64,000 nt of DNA from Aridibacter sp965216195 (GCA_965216195.1 OZ244151.1:2542001-2606000); one strand, 5' to 3'; positions 8,854 through 17,907 are shown, numbered from the stretch's first letter. Notes: generated by a model not told the origin, from the sequence alone. Made by a program: numbers and translations.

Positions 8854-11800
8854 CTATTTCACTTTCTTTCCGGTAACGGTGTTCCCTCGAATGTCCAAGT
8901 TCATTTCCATCCCGCTTTCGCCCTTTTTGAAACTCACCTTGAAAGCGTTTTGCCCGTTGAACTGAGCGTTGAACTCTCCATCTTTTCCATCGATGGGAAC
9001 CAACTCAAGCGGTGGCTGTCCGGGAGCCTCCACTCTAAGTTTCCCGCCTTTTTCAACGACTTTCACGTCACCCAAACGCGGAAGCTTGTATGAACCAACA
9101 ATGTCATCATACTTTCCACTCGGCTTGGACGCAGTTTCTTTTTTAGCCGTTGATTTCGATTTCGCGTTGGCAAAGTCGCCGGCTTTGAAAAGCGATATAT
9201 TCTCGAGTTTGATGTATTTTCTGAACGCCGCGTTGATTTGCTCTTTCGTTAACGCTTGAACTTTGCGTTCAAAATCGGCGTCCCAATCCATCGTTCGATC
9301 GATAAAAAGTTTGTTGTTCAAACTGCCGGCTAAATTACCGTCATTCGCCCGACTGAGCTGTCTTGATTGCAGGAAACCTTTTTTCGCGTCCTCTATTTCC
9401 TTATCCGTAAATCCATCTTTCAGAATTTTAGAAATTTCTTCTTTGAAACCGGTTTCAAGCTTTCCGAGATTTTCAGGTGCGTAAATTGCGAACGCCAAAA
9501 ATGCCCCGCTAGGATCAATCGAACCAACGCCCAGCTGCGAACCGCCGCCATAGCTGATTCCATCTTTTTGACGAATTCTTGTTAAAAATCTCGAGTTCAA
9601 AAATCCGCCGCCAAACATATAGTTTCCGAGAAATAGCGCCGGATAATCGGGATTATCGTCCTTCATATTTATGTTAACCCGAGCGATAAAAAATGCGTTT
9701 TGTTTGTCCGGCGTTTCGATGTTCTGATCGAGTTTTTTGACCGCGGTAAAATTGTTTCGGATCCTTTCGTATCTCATCGGACTCTTCCACCCGCCAAAAA
9801 GATTTTTCAGCAGAGGTTCGATCTTCTTGTCGTCAAAATCTCCGACGACCGTTATTTCACCAGTCGAGCCGCCGTAAAAATCTTTATAGAATTTTTTCGC
9901 GTCCTCCAAAGTTGCGGCTTTAATATCGGCAATTTGCTCGTCAAAAGATCGTGCGTAACCTGGATGTCCTTTCGGACGAGTGTTGAAGTGCTTGCTCATC
10001 GCCTGACTCGCAGCCGACTGCGGTTGACTCTTTTGACTCTCAATTCCGGTCAAAGTTTGTTTCTTGAGCGTCTCAAATTCGCTCGCGGGAAACCCCGGCT
10101 CGCGCATAATTTCTGCTACGAGTTTCAAAACCTCAGCCAAATTCTGGCGAGTTGTTTGAATACTTGCGCTTACGCCCGTCGAACCGCCGAATACCGTTAC
10201 ACGCGCCTTAAGACGATCGAATTCATCTTGAATCTGCTGCCGCGTACGCTTAGTCGTCCCACGCATCAACATCTGTCCCGCAAAACTCGCTGCCTGAGCC
10301 TTATTCATCAACGATTTTTCGTCGCCAAATCTGAAGTTAATGCGCGCCACAACCGTATCGCCACGATTCTCTTTTGTAAGAAACGCCATTTTCACGCCGC
10401 CCGAATTCATTCGGCGAGTTCGCGTTTCAATGTTGCTCGGAGATGGATCAAACGCCTCACCGGCTGCAACCTCAGCATCACCTTTGTAACCCGTCAGCAC
10501 AGCGGCAACGTCGGAGTCTTTCACCACAGGAATTTCCGCGCGATTCGGTTTCTCCGTAGGAACAAACATTCCAAGCGTGCGATTCGAGCGTTTGTAATAT
10601 GTATTAGCTACTTTCTGAACATCGGCAACCGTTACTTTTCTCAGCCTGTCGCGATGCAAGAAAAACAGACGCCAGTCACCCAAAGCGATCCATTCGCTGA
10701 GCTGAATTCCGACATTGTTCGGGTTGTTAAAAGCAAGTTCTATGTTCTTCAAAAGAATCGTTTTCGCGCGATCAACCTCCGCCTTTGTAATAGGGGTTTC
10801 AGCCGTTTTCTCAACGGTTTCGAGAAGATCGTCGACGGCTGGCTTCAGCAAATCATTTTTCGCTACTTGAGCACCCAAAATATGAAAACCAGGTTGCTTA
10901 GTCTGAAAATTTATGCCCAGAACGCTCGCTGCTTTTTTCGTTTCAACCAGTTTTTTATAGAGTCTCCCGGACGGTGTGTCCGTCATGATCGTGTTGAAAA
11001 CATCTACCGCGGCAGTTTCTTCATGCGCTCCGGGGGGTACGTGATAGCCCGCCATAACCATTTTGATATCGCCGACGCGTCGAATTGTAACCGTTCGTTC
11101 GCCATCTTGAACCGGCTCAACCGTGTAATTCTTTTTCAAAACGCGAGCGGGTTTTGGAATCTTGCCAAAGGTACCAGCAATCATCCCTATCGTTTTCGCT
11201 TCGTCAAATTTTCCCGCAACCAGCAAAACCGCATTATCCGGCTGGTAAAAACGTTTGTAGAAAGCTTTTAAATTATCAATCGGAACGTTTTCTACGTCCG
11301 AGCGAGCTCCGATTGTGGACTTCCCATAGTTGTGCCACAAAAAGGCGCTCGCCATTGTCTTCTGGAAAAGCACACGTAACGGACTATTTTCACCGGATTC
11401 CATTTCGTTTCTGACAACTGAAAACTCCGAGTCAAGATCCTCTTTTTTAATGAAAGAATTGACCATTCGATCAGACTCCATTTCCAAAGCCCACTTCAAA
11501 TTCTCGTCGGTCGCATTGAAGGTTTCGTAGTAATTTGTGCGATCAAGCCAGGTAGTTCCGTTCGCCCGGGCACCGTGTGATGAAAGTTCGTCATCGATAT
11601 TGGGATGATTCGTTGAACCTTTGAAAACAAGGTGTTCGAGAAGATGTGCCATTCCGGTTTCACCATAATTTTCATGGCGAGAACCGACCAAATACGTAAC
11701 GTTTGCCGTTATCGTTTGCTTTGTTTGGTCTGGAAAAAGTAAAACTTTCATACCGTTGTCCAAACGGTATTCGGTGATTCCTTCCACAGAAGTTATCTTC

Positions 11801-11895
11801 TTTACTCCCGACGGCATCTGAGCTACCGCCGCCGAAGAAATAGCTAAAACTAAAAGCGACGCAAAAATCGCGTTCGAAATAAATCGAATTTTCAT
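8854..11895 (-). CDS. Exported double-unit M16 zinc metallopeptidase
   Basis: 1013 residues with a signal peptide (residues 1-25, ending AAVAQ). The first unit has the inverted zinc motif HLLEH (His84, Glu87, His88) and the distal ligand Glu164 in RNEME, so it is the catalytic half. The second unit (about residues 480-900) lacks HxxEH, as expected for the inactive half of two-domain pitrilysin-type enzymes. A C-terminal extension of about 90 residues follows (KYDDIVGSYKLPRLGDVKVV). M16 enzymes degrade short peptides; this one should act in the periplasm. GGGAG sits before the ATG. Single-gene unit with its own terminator. Confidence 0.92.
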   Translation of the reverse strand: MKIRFISNAIFASLLVLAISSAAVAQMPSGVKKITSVEGITEYRLDNGMKVLLFPDQTKQTITANVTYLVGSRHENYGETGMAHLLEHLVFKGSTNHPNIDDELSSHGARANGTTWLDRTNYYETFNATDENLKWALEMESDRMVNSFIKKEDLDSEFSVVRNEMESGENSPLRVLFQKTMASAFLWHNYGKSTIGARSDVENVPIDNLKAFYKRFYQPDNAVLLVAGKFDEAKTIGMIAGTFGKIPKPARVLKKNYTVEPVQDGERTVTIRRVGDIKMVMAGYHVPPGAHEETAAVDVFNTIMTDTPSGRLYKKLVETKKAASVLGINFQTKQPGFHILGAQVAKNDLLKPAVDDLLETVEKTAETPITKAEVDRAKTILLKNIELAFNNPNNVGIQLSEWIALGDWRLFFLHRDRLRKVTVADVQKVANTYYKRSNRTLGMFVPTEKPNRAEIPVVKDSDVAAVLTGYKGDAEVAAGEAFDPSPSNIETRTRRMNSGGVKMAFLTKENRGDTVVARINFRFGDEKSLMNKAQAASFAGQMLMRGTTKRTRQQIQDEFDRLKARVTVFGGSTGVSASIQTTRQNLAEVLKLVAEIMREPGFPASEFETLKKQTLTGIESQKSQPQSAASQAMSKHFNTRPKGHPGYARSFDEQIADIKAATLEDAKKFYKDFYGGSTGEITVVGDFDDKKIEPLLKNLFGGWKSPMRYERIRNNFTAVKKLDQNIETPDKQNAFFIARVNINMKDDNPDYPALFLGNYMFGGGFLNSRFLTRIRQKDGISYGGGSQLGVGSIDPSGAFLAFAIYAPENLGKLETGFKEEISKILKDGFTDKEIEDAKKGFLQSRQLSRANDGNLAGSLNNKLFIDRTMDWDADFERKVQALTKEQINAAFRKYIKLENISLFKAGDFANAKSKSTAKKETASKPSGKYDDIVGSYKLPRLGDVKVVEKGGKLRVEAPGQPPLELVPIDGKDGEFNAQFNGQNAFKVSFKKGESGMEMNLDIRGNTVTGKKVK

Positions 11896-12069
11896 TATCT
11901 AAACTCCCTTCAAAAATTTTGTAAGATTGCAGATTCAAATAGTCTAATAAAGTACGAAACTATATCAGAAAGGTTTTCGTTGTTAAAAACTGTTTCGGTG
12001 TGATGAGGAGAGACGCAATAAGTTTTGCCAATATTTTAATTACTTAAAAAGAGCTAATTTCAGACCTAA

Positions 12070-13068
12070 TTATCCGGCTATTTCATTACCGGTTTCGGCT
12101 TGTTCCCGTGCGTGATAGCTGCTTCTCGTTAGCGGCGATGATTCAACATGTTTGAAACCCAAGTCTCGACCGATGCGTTTCCATTCGGCGAATTCTTCGG
12201 GGGTAACGTATCGCTCGACCGGCAAGCGTTTCTCATAAGGCTGCAAGTATTGCCCAATGGTCATAATATCGCACGAAACTTTTCTCAGGTCTTTCATTAA
12301 ATCAACGACCTCATCAAACTTTTCGCCGAGCCCCACCATAATCCCACTTTTGGTGAACATTTCGGGAAATTGTGTATCACGAAAACGTGCTGCACGTTCG
12401 AGTAATTCCAACGACTGTTCATAGACAGCGTCGGGACGAACCCGGCGATAGAGTCGCGCGATTGTTTCGGTGTTGTGATTCAAGACTTCCGGGCGCGCTT
12501 CAAGCGCGATATTGAGAGCCGTTGCGTTTCCCTGAAAATCGGGGACTAACACTTCGACCTTACAATTCGGATTTAACTCGTGAACTTTGCGAATCGTCTC
12601 CGCCCAATGCTCGGCACCGCCGTTTTCTAAATCGTCACGATTTACAGAAGTTATAACGGCGTGTTCCAATCCCAAATGCTTCACAGCTTTCGCAACATTC
12701 ATCGGCTCTTCAGGATCAAGATCCATCGGCTTGCCCTTATTGACGGCACAAAACCCGCAATGCCGCGTGCACGTATCGCCCCCGAGCATAAACGTCGCGG
12801 TTTTATCCGTCCAACATTCGAAAATGTTAGGACAGCGCGCTTCCTGACAAACCGTGTGAAGATTGAGCCCGTCGATCAACTTCAAAACCTTATTTTGGTT
12901 CGTTGGATCACCGATCTTGATCCGCAACCAATCTGGTTTTTTTAGTCGCTCCCGCTTTCGGCTCTTTCCACCCGTATTCGCGACAAACTTATCTATCAAT
13001 GCTTTTTCTTCGATCATTCCAAAAACGTCTATCAACTCCGTATCTTTTGTGAAAGAATATCTTAGCAT
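12070..13068 (-). CDS. lipA: Lipoyl synthase
   Basis: 332 residues. The radical SAM enzyme inserts two sulfurs into protein-bound octanoate to make lipoate for pyruvate and 2-oxoglutarate dehydrogenases and the glycine cleavage system. Two 4Fe-4S sites are visible: the auxiliary CQEARCPNIFEC (Cx4Cx5C) and the SAM cluster CTRHCGFC. The C-terminal RSSYHA supplies the serine ligand typical of LipA. The ATG at 13068 has AAAGGGG upstream; an internal ATG 17 codons later is also possible and would remove a nonconserved N-terminus. Confidence 0.95.
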   Translation of the reverse strand: MLRYSFTKDTELIDVFGMIEEKALIDKFVANTGGKSRKRERLKKPDWLRIKIGDPTNQNKVLKLIDGLNLHTVCQEARCPNIFECWTDKTATFMLGGDTCTRHCGFCAVNKGKPMDLDPEEPMNVAKAVKHLGLEHAVITSVNRDDLENGGAEHWAETIRKVHELNPNCKVEVLVPDFQGNATALNIALEARPEVLNHNTETIARLYRRVRPDAVYEQSLELLERAARFRDTQFPEMFTKSGIMVGLGEKFDEVVDLMKDLRKVSCDIMTIGQYLQPYEKRLPVERYVTPEEFAEWKRIGRDLGFKHVESSPLTRSSYHAREQAETGNEIAG

Positions 13069-13110
13069 TTTGCCCCTTTAACTCAATCATCAAAGAAAAG
13101 AGACGAAGTA

Positions 13111-13212
13111 ATGAAAATTCTTCTTTTTGTCCTATTGTTATCCACAGTCATTTTTACCGGCTGCAAAGCGGTCGAAATGCTGCAAACGATTGAATTCTCC
13201 GAAGACTACTAA
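13111..13212 (+). CDS. Small entericidin-like lipoprotein
   Basis: 33 residues: a basic start (MK), a hydrophobic core (ILLFVLLLSTVIF), TGCK as a lipobox-like cleavage site with Cys18, and a short acidic tail ending EFSEDY. A purine-rich GAGACGAAG precedes the ATG. It is divergent from lipA. The size and lipobox resemble entericidins and other tiny outer-membrane lipoproteins, but the sequence is too short to place in a family. Confidence 0.55.
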   Translation: MKILLFVLLLSTVIFTGCKAVEMLQTIEFSEDY

Positions 13213-13382
13213 TTGCGAATCGAAAAAGCGGCGGCAGGATTAGGAAAAAGGGTTTTCCACCGATAGCAGTTGGCTGTCGCTTAACGGACTCTTTTGACTA
13301 ACCGAGGGCAAACAACGACCTTGATATCGAAATAGATGCCGGCGATAAGAAATTCGACAACCATTGACGAATCCAATTTTGC

Positions 13383-13388
13383 TATAAT
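13383..13388 (+). promoter_or_regulatory. Consensus -10 box of the TraB/GumN gene, predicted leaderless
   Basis: TATAAT is followed by 7 nt and then the ATG at 13396. No clear -35 lies at 17 nt (a TTGACG is present but only 13 nt upstream). No Shine-Dalgarno is present. Confidence 0.5.
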
Positions 13389-13395
13389 CCAAGCT

Positions 13396-14388
13396 ATGAA
13401 GAGAATCTTGTCGCTTTTGCTGTGTGTTCTGGTTTTTCAAGCACTATTTATCGAGGGACAAACCACCTCAAATCCCGAAAACGATGCAATTTTCTTTAAG
13501 ATAACGGGAAACAAACTTCAAAAACCTTCATACCTTTTCGGTACGATCCATATTATGTGCAGTGGCGAGGAACTTTCGCCCAAAGTGATTACAAAGGCAA
13601 TAAAGTCTGTCGATCGTGTGTTAATGGAGATCGATCTTGACCGGCCTCTCAAGAAGCTCATCACGGCAACGCCCGAAGAAATTGCCGAGTTTAAGAAAAA
13701 GAAACCTCTCTCGGAGGCGCTTTCTCAGGACGAATATGAGCTAGTAGAGAAAAAACTTCAACAATATCTGCCGCTACCGATGAAGATGTTTAACAAAATG
13801 CCTCCGGAGATGCTCATACTTTTGGCAAGCACGAATCCGAAAATTATGGGGTGCAAAAAATCTATCGCTTCCTACGATATGAAAATCGCGAATATTGCCA
13901 AAACCAGCAAAATCGAGATTGACGGACTGGAAACCGTCAAGCAACAGCTCGATATGATAACTGACGGAGAAGAATTTGACGGGAGAGAGCTCTTGTTAAA
14001 ATTCGTAGCCGACCTTGAAAAAAGTAAGGCAGGCACACTAAAACTCAGAGAGACCTATTTCGGCCAAAATGCGGACATACTGTTTGACTATGCTACTTCC
14101 GGCTGGAAAGATGACCCGAAATTTCAAGCGAAGTTGCTGGACACAAGAAACCGAGCTTGGGTACCAGAAATCGAAAAACGACTTAGCGAAAAGTCATATT
14201 TTATCGCAATCGGCGCTGCACATCTTGGTGGAGAGAATGGACTTCTAAAATTGCTAAGAGAACGAGGCTTTAAGATTCATCCGATCAAGCTCGTAAGAAC
14301 AAAATCAAAAAAGGCGCGTCGAAACCCTCCCGATAATCATGTCAGCGGGAAGAGTTCCAAACGAACGGCTGTCAGTGCTGTCCACTAG
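13396..14388 (+). CDS. TraB/GumN family exported protein
   Basis: 330 residues. The ATG at 13396 begins a signal peptide (MKRILSLLLCVLVFQALFIEGQ). TraB/GumN signatures follow: SYLFGTIHIMCSG with the first conserved His near residue 43, a MEIDL segment, and YFIAIGAAHLGGENGLL near the C-terminus. The family is thought to be a metallohydrolase fold related to Tiki proteases; bacterial roles are largely unknown. The last 84 nt overlap, tail to tail, the SodN-protease gene on the other strand, and the final 28 or so residues (after HPIKLV) are basic and nonconserved. Confidence 0.87.
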   Translation: MKRILSLLLCVLVFQALFIEGQTTSNPENDAIFFKITGNKLQKPSYLFGTIHIMCSGEELSPKVITKAIKSVDRVLMEIDLDRPLKKLITATPEEIAEFKKKKPLSEALSQDEYELVEKKLQQYLPLPMKMFNKMPPEMLILLASTNPKIMGCKKSIASYDMKIANIAKTSKIEIDGLETVKQQLDMITDGEEFDGRELLLKFVADLEKSKAGTLKLRETYFGQNADILFDYATSGWKDDPKFQAKLLDTRNRAWVPEIEKRLSEKSYFIAIGAAHLGGENGLLKLLRERGFKIHPIKLVRTKSKKARRNPPDNHVSGKSSKRTAVSAVH

Positions 14389-14643
14389 ATTATCGCTGAT
14401 CAAAAAAAATCTTCTGCCACTATCTATTTCCTTAACACGCTTAACCATCGTCACGCTTTTCTTGAACGGATGACGTGCAACAACAATATCATCAACTTCA
14501 ATCTCCGCTTTAGTATCAACTAAAACCTGTTCCCCGGGCATTAAGGTCGGCACCATCGAGTCGCCTTCGACTCGGTATCTAACCCGATAATCAAACAGCA
14601 GCAACGCCGTTTCTAACCAACCCGCTTTTGGAATCTTTTTCAT
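14305..14643 (-). CDS. sodX: S24/S26 family peptidase, probable nickel-SOD maturation protease
   Basis: 112 residues from the ATG at 14643 (MKKIPKAG); a GTG further up would place the start inside a palindrome. It has the serine motif VEGDSMVPTLMPGEQVL (Ser29) and a downstream lysine region (VTMVKRV), the Ser/Lys dyad of LexA/signal-peptidase-like enzymes. It lies directly downstream of sodN; such small peptidases next to sodN remove the N-terminal propeptide so that the nickel hook can form. Specific role inferred from the pairing. Only a basic SD-less leader precedes the start, and its 3' end overlaps traB/gumN by 84 bp. Confidence 0.82.
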   Translation of the reverse strand: MKKIPKAGWLETALLLFDYRVRYRVEGDSMVPTLMPGEQVLVDTKAEIEVDDIVVARHPFKKSVTMVKRVKEIDSGRRFFLISDNLVDSTDSRSFGTLPADMIIGRVSTRLF

Positions 14644-14648
14644 AAAGA

Positions 14649-14684
14649 AATGAGTGATAAGTATTCTTGAACTTATCACTCATT
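14649..14684. promoter_or_regulatory. Perfect 14-bp inverted repeat between sodN and its protease gene
   Basis: AATGAGTGATAAGT (14649-14662) and ACTTATCACTCATT (14671-14684) are exact reverse complements around the 8-nt spacer ATTCTTGA. It ends 6 nt before the protease ATG. On the minus strand the stem is followed only by TCTTT, so it is a weak terminator at best. It could be an attenuator setting the sodN:protease ratio, an mRNA-stabilising stem or an operator. Confidence 0.75.
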
Positions 14685-14713
14685 ACCAATTACCGACCGC
14701 CAACTACCAACAA

Positions 14714-15187
14714 CTACGTTGCTGTATACCAGGGAACATCGCGTCCTTTTGAATCCCAAAACATTTCGTGAATTTTCTTCACGTTTGCCATAAGTTCTTC
14801 GGCGTGTTCGAGACTGACTTCCTGCTTGCAAGCCGAGCATAATTTTGCAGACTTCCAAAACACCTCAACAAGGTCAGGATATTTTTCAAGGTGTCCGGGA
14901 TTAAAATAATCCGTAAACAGTATTAAAAGCTCGTCCTTTGCCTGCTGCGCCTGCTCTTCTTTAATAGAAATGTAGCGAGCGAGTGTGTTTGCGTACGCCG
15001 CATTCGCCGCGTCATTGCCGCCATCGGGTTTCTTGAGATCAAGAATCTTTTTCGTCATCGAAAGCACCGCTTCCGCCGGCACCCGGGTCGATGAAGGATC
15101 GTAAACTCCGCAAGGTCCATCACAATGCGCTTCTGCAGTTTCGACAGGGGTTTTGTTTATCAATGAATCTTTCAACTTATCCAGCAT
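14714..15187 (-). CDS. sodN: Nickel-dependent superoxide dismutase precursor
   Basis: 157 residues. After a 20-residue propeptide (MLDKLKDSLINKTPVETAEA) comes the nickel hook HCDGPCGVYDP. In the mature enzyme His1, Cys2 and Cys6 bind nickel and Tyr9 lines the active site; here these are His21, Cys22, Cys26 and Tyr29. Mature NiSOD is a hexamer of four-helix bundles that converts superoxide to O2 and H2O2. The mature part (137 residues) is a little longer than the Streptomyces enzyme and has a second Cys pair, CSAC. AAAGGAG lies 8 nt before the ATG. Co-directional with the maturation protease. Confidence 0.95.
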   Translation of the reverse strand: MLDKLKDSLINKTPVETAEAHCDGPCGVYDPSSTRVPAEAVLSMTKKILDLKKPDGGNDAANAAYANTLARYISIKEEQAQQAKDELLILFTDYFNPGHLEKYPDLVEVFWKSAKLCSACKQEVSLEHAEELMANVKKIHEMFWDSKGRDVPWYTAT

Positions 15188-15270
15188 TCAGTTCTCCTTT
15201 GAAATTTAAAGTAATATATTTTGGCTTTTAACTATCTTATTATTAGCAATTTCGATTTGCAAAACGTCAG

Positions 15271-16308
15271 TCACGAAGCGATTTGAACCATCAAAACTCC
15301 GGTATTTTTACCCTCATACAAACTGATCAACGCTTCCGGCATCTTCTCAATCCCCTCGAGAATTTGCTCAAGCGGTTTTAACTTTCCGGCTCGAATCCAC
15401 GTAGCAATCTGATCTTCATACTCAGCGAAGTGCTCTGCGTAATCGTAAACGAAAAAAGCTTCGAGCTTCGCATCCATTAAACCCAACCGCCAAAGGTTCT
15501 TAAACGAATGGTAATCTTTGGGTTCTTTCAAATATTCAGAAATTCGTCCGCAAAGAGCTATTCGCGCCCGGCGGTTTATCCTCAAAAGTACCTTATCTAG
15601 AATCTCGCCAAAAACATTATCGAAATATACATCTATGCCTTCCGGAAACAGTTCATCGAGTTTTTCGGGGACGTCATCATTCTTATAGTCAATCGCCCCA
15701 TCATAACCAAGTCTTTCCGTTAAAACTCCGCACTTTTGTTCTCCGCCGGCGATCCCAATCACATTCTTCGCACCCAAAGCCCGGGCGACAAAGCCCGCTT
15801 GGCTTCCAACTCCTCCCGCGGCGCCAGAAACTAAAACCGCATCACCCTCTTTAACCTCAGCGATCTCGCGCATCCCGATCAGCGCCGTAAAACCACTCAT
15901 CGCAAGGCTGCTGATCCCATGTGACGCTGGCAGATCCGTATTCCGCATTTTGTAGATCAAATAATACGGATCACTACCGTCAACTACTGCGTACTCGCGC
16001 CAACCGAGCTTCGCCTGCAGAATGTCGCCAATTTCGACGTCCGGATGTCTGCTTTCAACCACTTCGCCAACGCCCCGTCCGTGCATCACGTCACCGATCT
16101 CAAGTGGTTTTTCAAACTCGGTCTCGTTGGTCATGTAGCGAAGCATCACCGGCGCAACGCCAAGATAAAGCGTTTTTATCAGCACCTGATTCTCTTTTAT
16201 TTTTGGGGTTGGGACGGTTTCAAGGGAAAAATTATCAACAGAGGCTAAGCCTTTCGGGCGACTCGCTAAAACCCACTGTTTCATCGTTTTGGGCGTGGCT
16301 TCGCTCAT
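15271..16308 (-). CDS. NADP-dependent MDR-family oxidoreductase
   Basis: 345 residues of the zinc-free medium-chain dehydrogenase/reductase type related to leukotriene-B4 12-hydroxydehydrogenase, CurA and YncB. It opens with KQWVLASRPKGLAS, has the nucleotide-binding motif LVSGAAGGVGSQAGFVARALGAK region and the segment VYFDNVFGEILD. Such enzymes reduce alpha,beta-unsaturated carbonyls with NADPH. It is separated from AbgT upstream by a repeat-rich gap and from sodN by 83 nt. Substrate unknown. Confidence 0.9.
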   Translation of the reverse strand: MSEATPKTMKQWVLASRPKGLASVDNFSLETVPTPKIKENQVLIKTLYLGVAPVMLRYMTNETEFEKPLEIGDVMHGRGVGEVVESRHPDVEIGDILQAKLGWREYAVVDGSDPYYLIYKMRNTDLPASHGISSLAMSGFTALIGMREIAEVKEGDAVLVSGAAGGVGSQAGFVARALGAKNVIGIAGGEQKCGVLTERLGYDGAIDYKNDDVPEKLDELFPEGIDVYFDNVFGEILDKVLLRINRRARIALCGRISEYLKEPKDYHSFKNLWRLGLMDAKLEAFFVYDYAEHFAEYEDQIATWIRAGKLKPLEQILEGIEKMPEALISLYEGKNTGVLMVQIAS

Positions 16309-16330
16309 CGTTTTTGTGAATTCTGTAGTA

Positions 16331-16438
16331 GGTAGTTGGTGATAGGTAATCGGTAATTGGTAATTGGTAATTGGTAATTGGTGGTAAGAAAATCGAAATT
16401 CAAACGTTATGCAAATACCTATTACCTATTACCATTTA
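16331..16438. repeat. Heptamer tandem repeats (TAATTGG family)
   Basis: From 16345 the unit GGTAATT/GGTAATC repeats about five times with period 7. On the other side of a 30-nt gap, 16416-16438 carries the same family inverted (ACCTATT, ACCTATT, ACC). A degenerate run in the same sense as the second block occurs at 14681-14711. These resemble short tandemly repeated heptamers (STRRs) known in cyanobacterial genomes. Confidence 0.7.
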
Positions 16439-17878
16439 CGGATAAGTATAGGGCGCCTGGAGGCCGAGCGGGATTCCAAGCAGCCAGTAAATAATTAGGA
16501 AGATCACCCAGGTGACAAAGAATGCGATCGAATAAGGCAGCATTAACGAAACCACCGTACCGATCCCCGTATCTTTCACATATTTTTGCGCGAATACTAC
16601 AACCAGCGGGAAGTAAGGCATCAGCGGTGTGATGATGTTTGTCGTTGAATCCGAAACCCTGTAGGCGGCCTGGGCCAATTCTGGCGAGATGCCCAATTGC
16701 ATAAGCATCGGGACAAAGATCGGCGCAAGCAAAGCCCATTTCGCGGAAGCCGAAGGCGAAGAAAATGACGTCAACTGCGGCGAAACCTGAACAGAACTCG
16801 CAGCTACAGCAGCTGCATAGGTTTTCATTTCCTCGTCACTGAATTTTGCCGCTTTAAGCGCATCTTCAAAACCTTTCTTACCAAAAATCTCGCGGTCTTT
16901 TATTGTTTCCGCCTTCTTTAAGACTTCCCGGTCAATCTCTGTCTTTCCGAGTTTCTCAAAAGACTCTTTTGTGAGACTGTAGCTGACCGGTGAACGCATC
17001 GGTGAGCTCTGCGGAATCGAAACAGCCGCCAAAATTATCAAGCCAAGCAGCAAAGTAATTACACCAGCCCAAAGTCCGCGTTTCTCGTTTGCACCAAGCG
17101 ACTCCATTTTCGGCATGTCGCTCGCATCGCCGTCAACTTCGACTCCTTTGAGCCTCGGTTCAATTATCCGGTCGGTTACATACCAGCCAACCGCTACAAT
17201 CAGCACGCAGGAGGCGGACATAAAAAACCAATTGCTAAGCGGATTAACGGCCCGCGCCGGATCAATGATCTGAGCCGCCTGCTGTGTCAGTCCCGAAATC
17301 AAAGGATCAAGGGAGTTTGGGATAAAATTCGCACTAAAGCCGCCCGAAACACCGGCGAAGGTGGCTGCGATTCCCGCAAGCGGATGTCTTCCCGCAGTGT
17401 AAAAGATCACGGCACCAAGCGGAATAACCAGTACGTATCCGGCATCGGCGGCAATATTGCTCATCACTCCAACCAAAACAAGCATTGGCGTTAATACCTT
17501 CGCAGGTGTGAAGTTGAGCAAAGCCTTAAGCGATGCATTTATGAATCCGGTGTGCTCCGCGACCCCTACTCCAAGCAGGGCGACAAGTACGACACCAAGC
17601 GGATGAAAACTTGTAAACGTCGTCACCATATTTGATAAAAATGAAGCGATAGACGTTCCGGTGAGTTGATTGTTAATGACAATCGGCTGCCCATTTCGCG
17701 GATCAATCTCGGAAAAGGTCATATTTGACAAAAACATTGACAACAGCCAGACCACAATCATCAGAACAAAGAAAAGCACTGCCGGATCGGGCAATTTGTT
17801 ACCAATCTTCTCGATCGAATTCAGTATTCTCATCATCAAAGATGAATTTGTCGCCGTTTGCTTTGTTTCTTCTGACAT
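16436..17878 (-). CDS. AbgT family transporter
   Basis: 480 residues with many hydrophobic segments and the AbgT signatures IGNKLPDPAVLFFVLM near the N-terminus and STTNIITPLMPYFPLV near the C-terminus. AbgT proteins take up p-aminobenzoyl-glutamate in E. coli or export sulfonamides in Neisseria MtrF. A soluble insert of about 90 residues sits mid-protein (residues 290-380, KTEIDREVLKKAETIKDRE). It is 29 nt downstream of preT on the same strand, so it may be cotranscribed with the pyrimidine genes; a folate-fragment role is not shown by context. Confidence 0.93.
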   Translation of the reverse strand: MSEETKQTATNSSLMMRILNSIEKIGNKLPDPAVLFFVLMIVVWLLSMFLSNMTFSEIDPRNGQPIVINNQLTGTSIASFLSNMVTTFTSFHPLGVVLVALLGVGVAEHTGFINASLKALLNFTPAKVLTPMLVLVGVMSNIAADAGYVLVIPLGAVIFYTAGRHPLAGIAATFAGVSGGFSANFIPNSLDPLISGLTQQAAQIIDPARAVNPLSNWFFMSASCVLIVAVGWYVTDRIIEPRLKGVEVDGDASDMPKMESLGANEKRGLWAGVITLLLGLIILAAVSIPQSSPMRSPVSYSLTKESFEKLGKTEIDREVLKKAETIKDREIFGKKGFEDALKAAKFSDEEMKTYAAAVAASSVQVSPQLTSFSSPSASAKWALLAPIFVPMLMQLGISPELAQAAYRVSDSTTNIITPLMPYFPLVVVFAQKYVKDTGIGTVVSLMLPYSIAFFVTWVIFLIIYWLLGIPLGLQAPYTYP

Positions 17879-17907
17879 ATTTCCTTTCCCGGTTTGTTAC
17901 GTTTCTT

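Noticed and set aside
9700..11271. A 523-codon open frame on the plus strand opposite the M16 peptidase
   Set aside because: It is antisense to a clearly real gene, rich in Arg, Phe and Ser, without any recognisable domain or ribosome site; a shadow frame.
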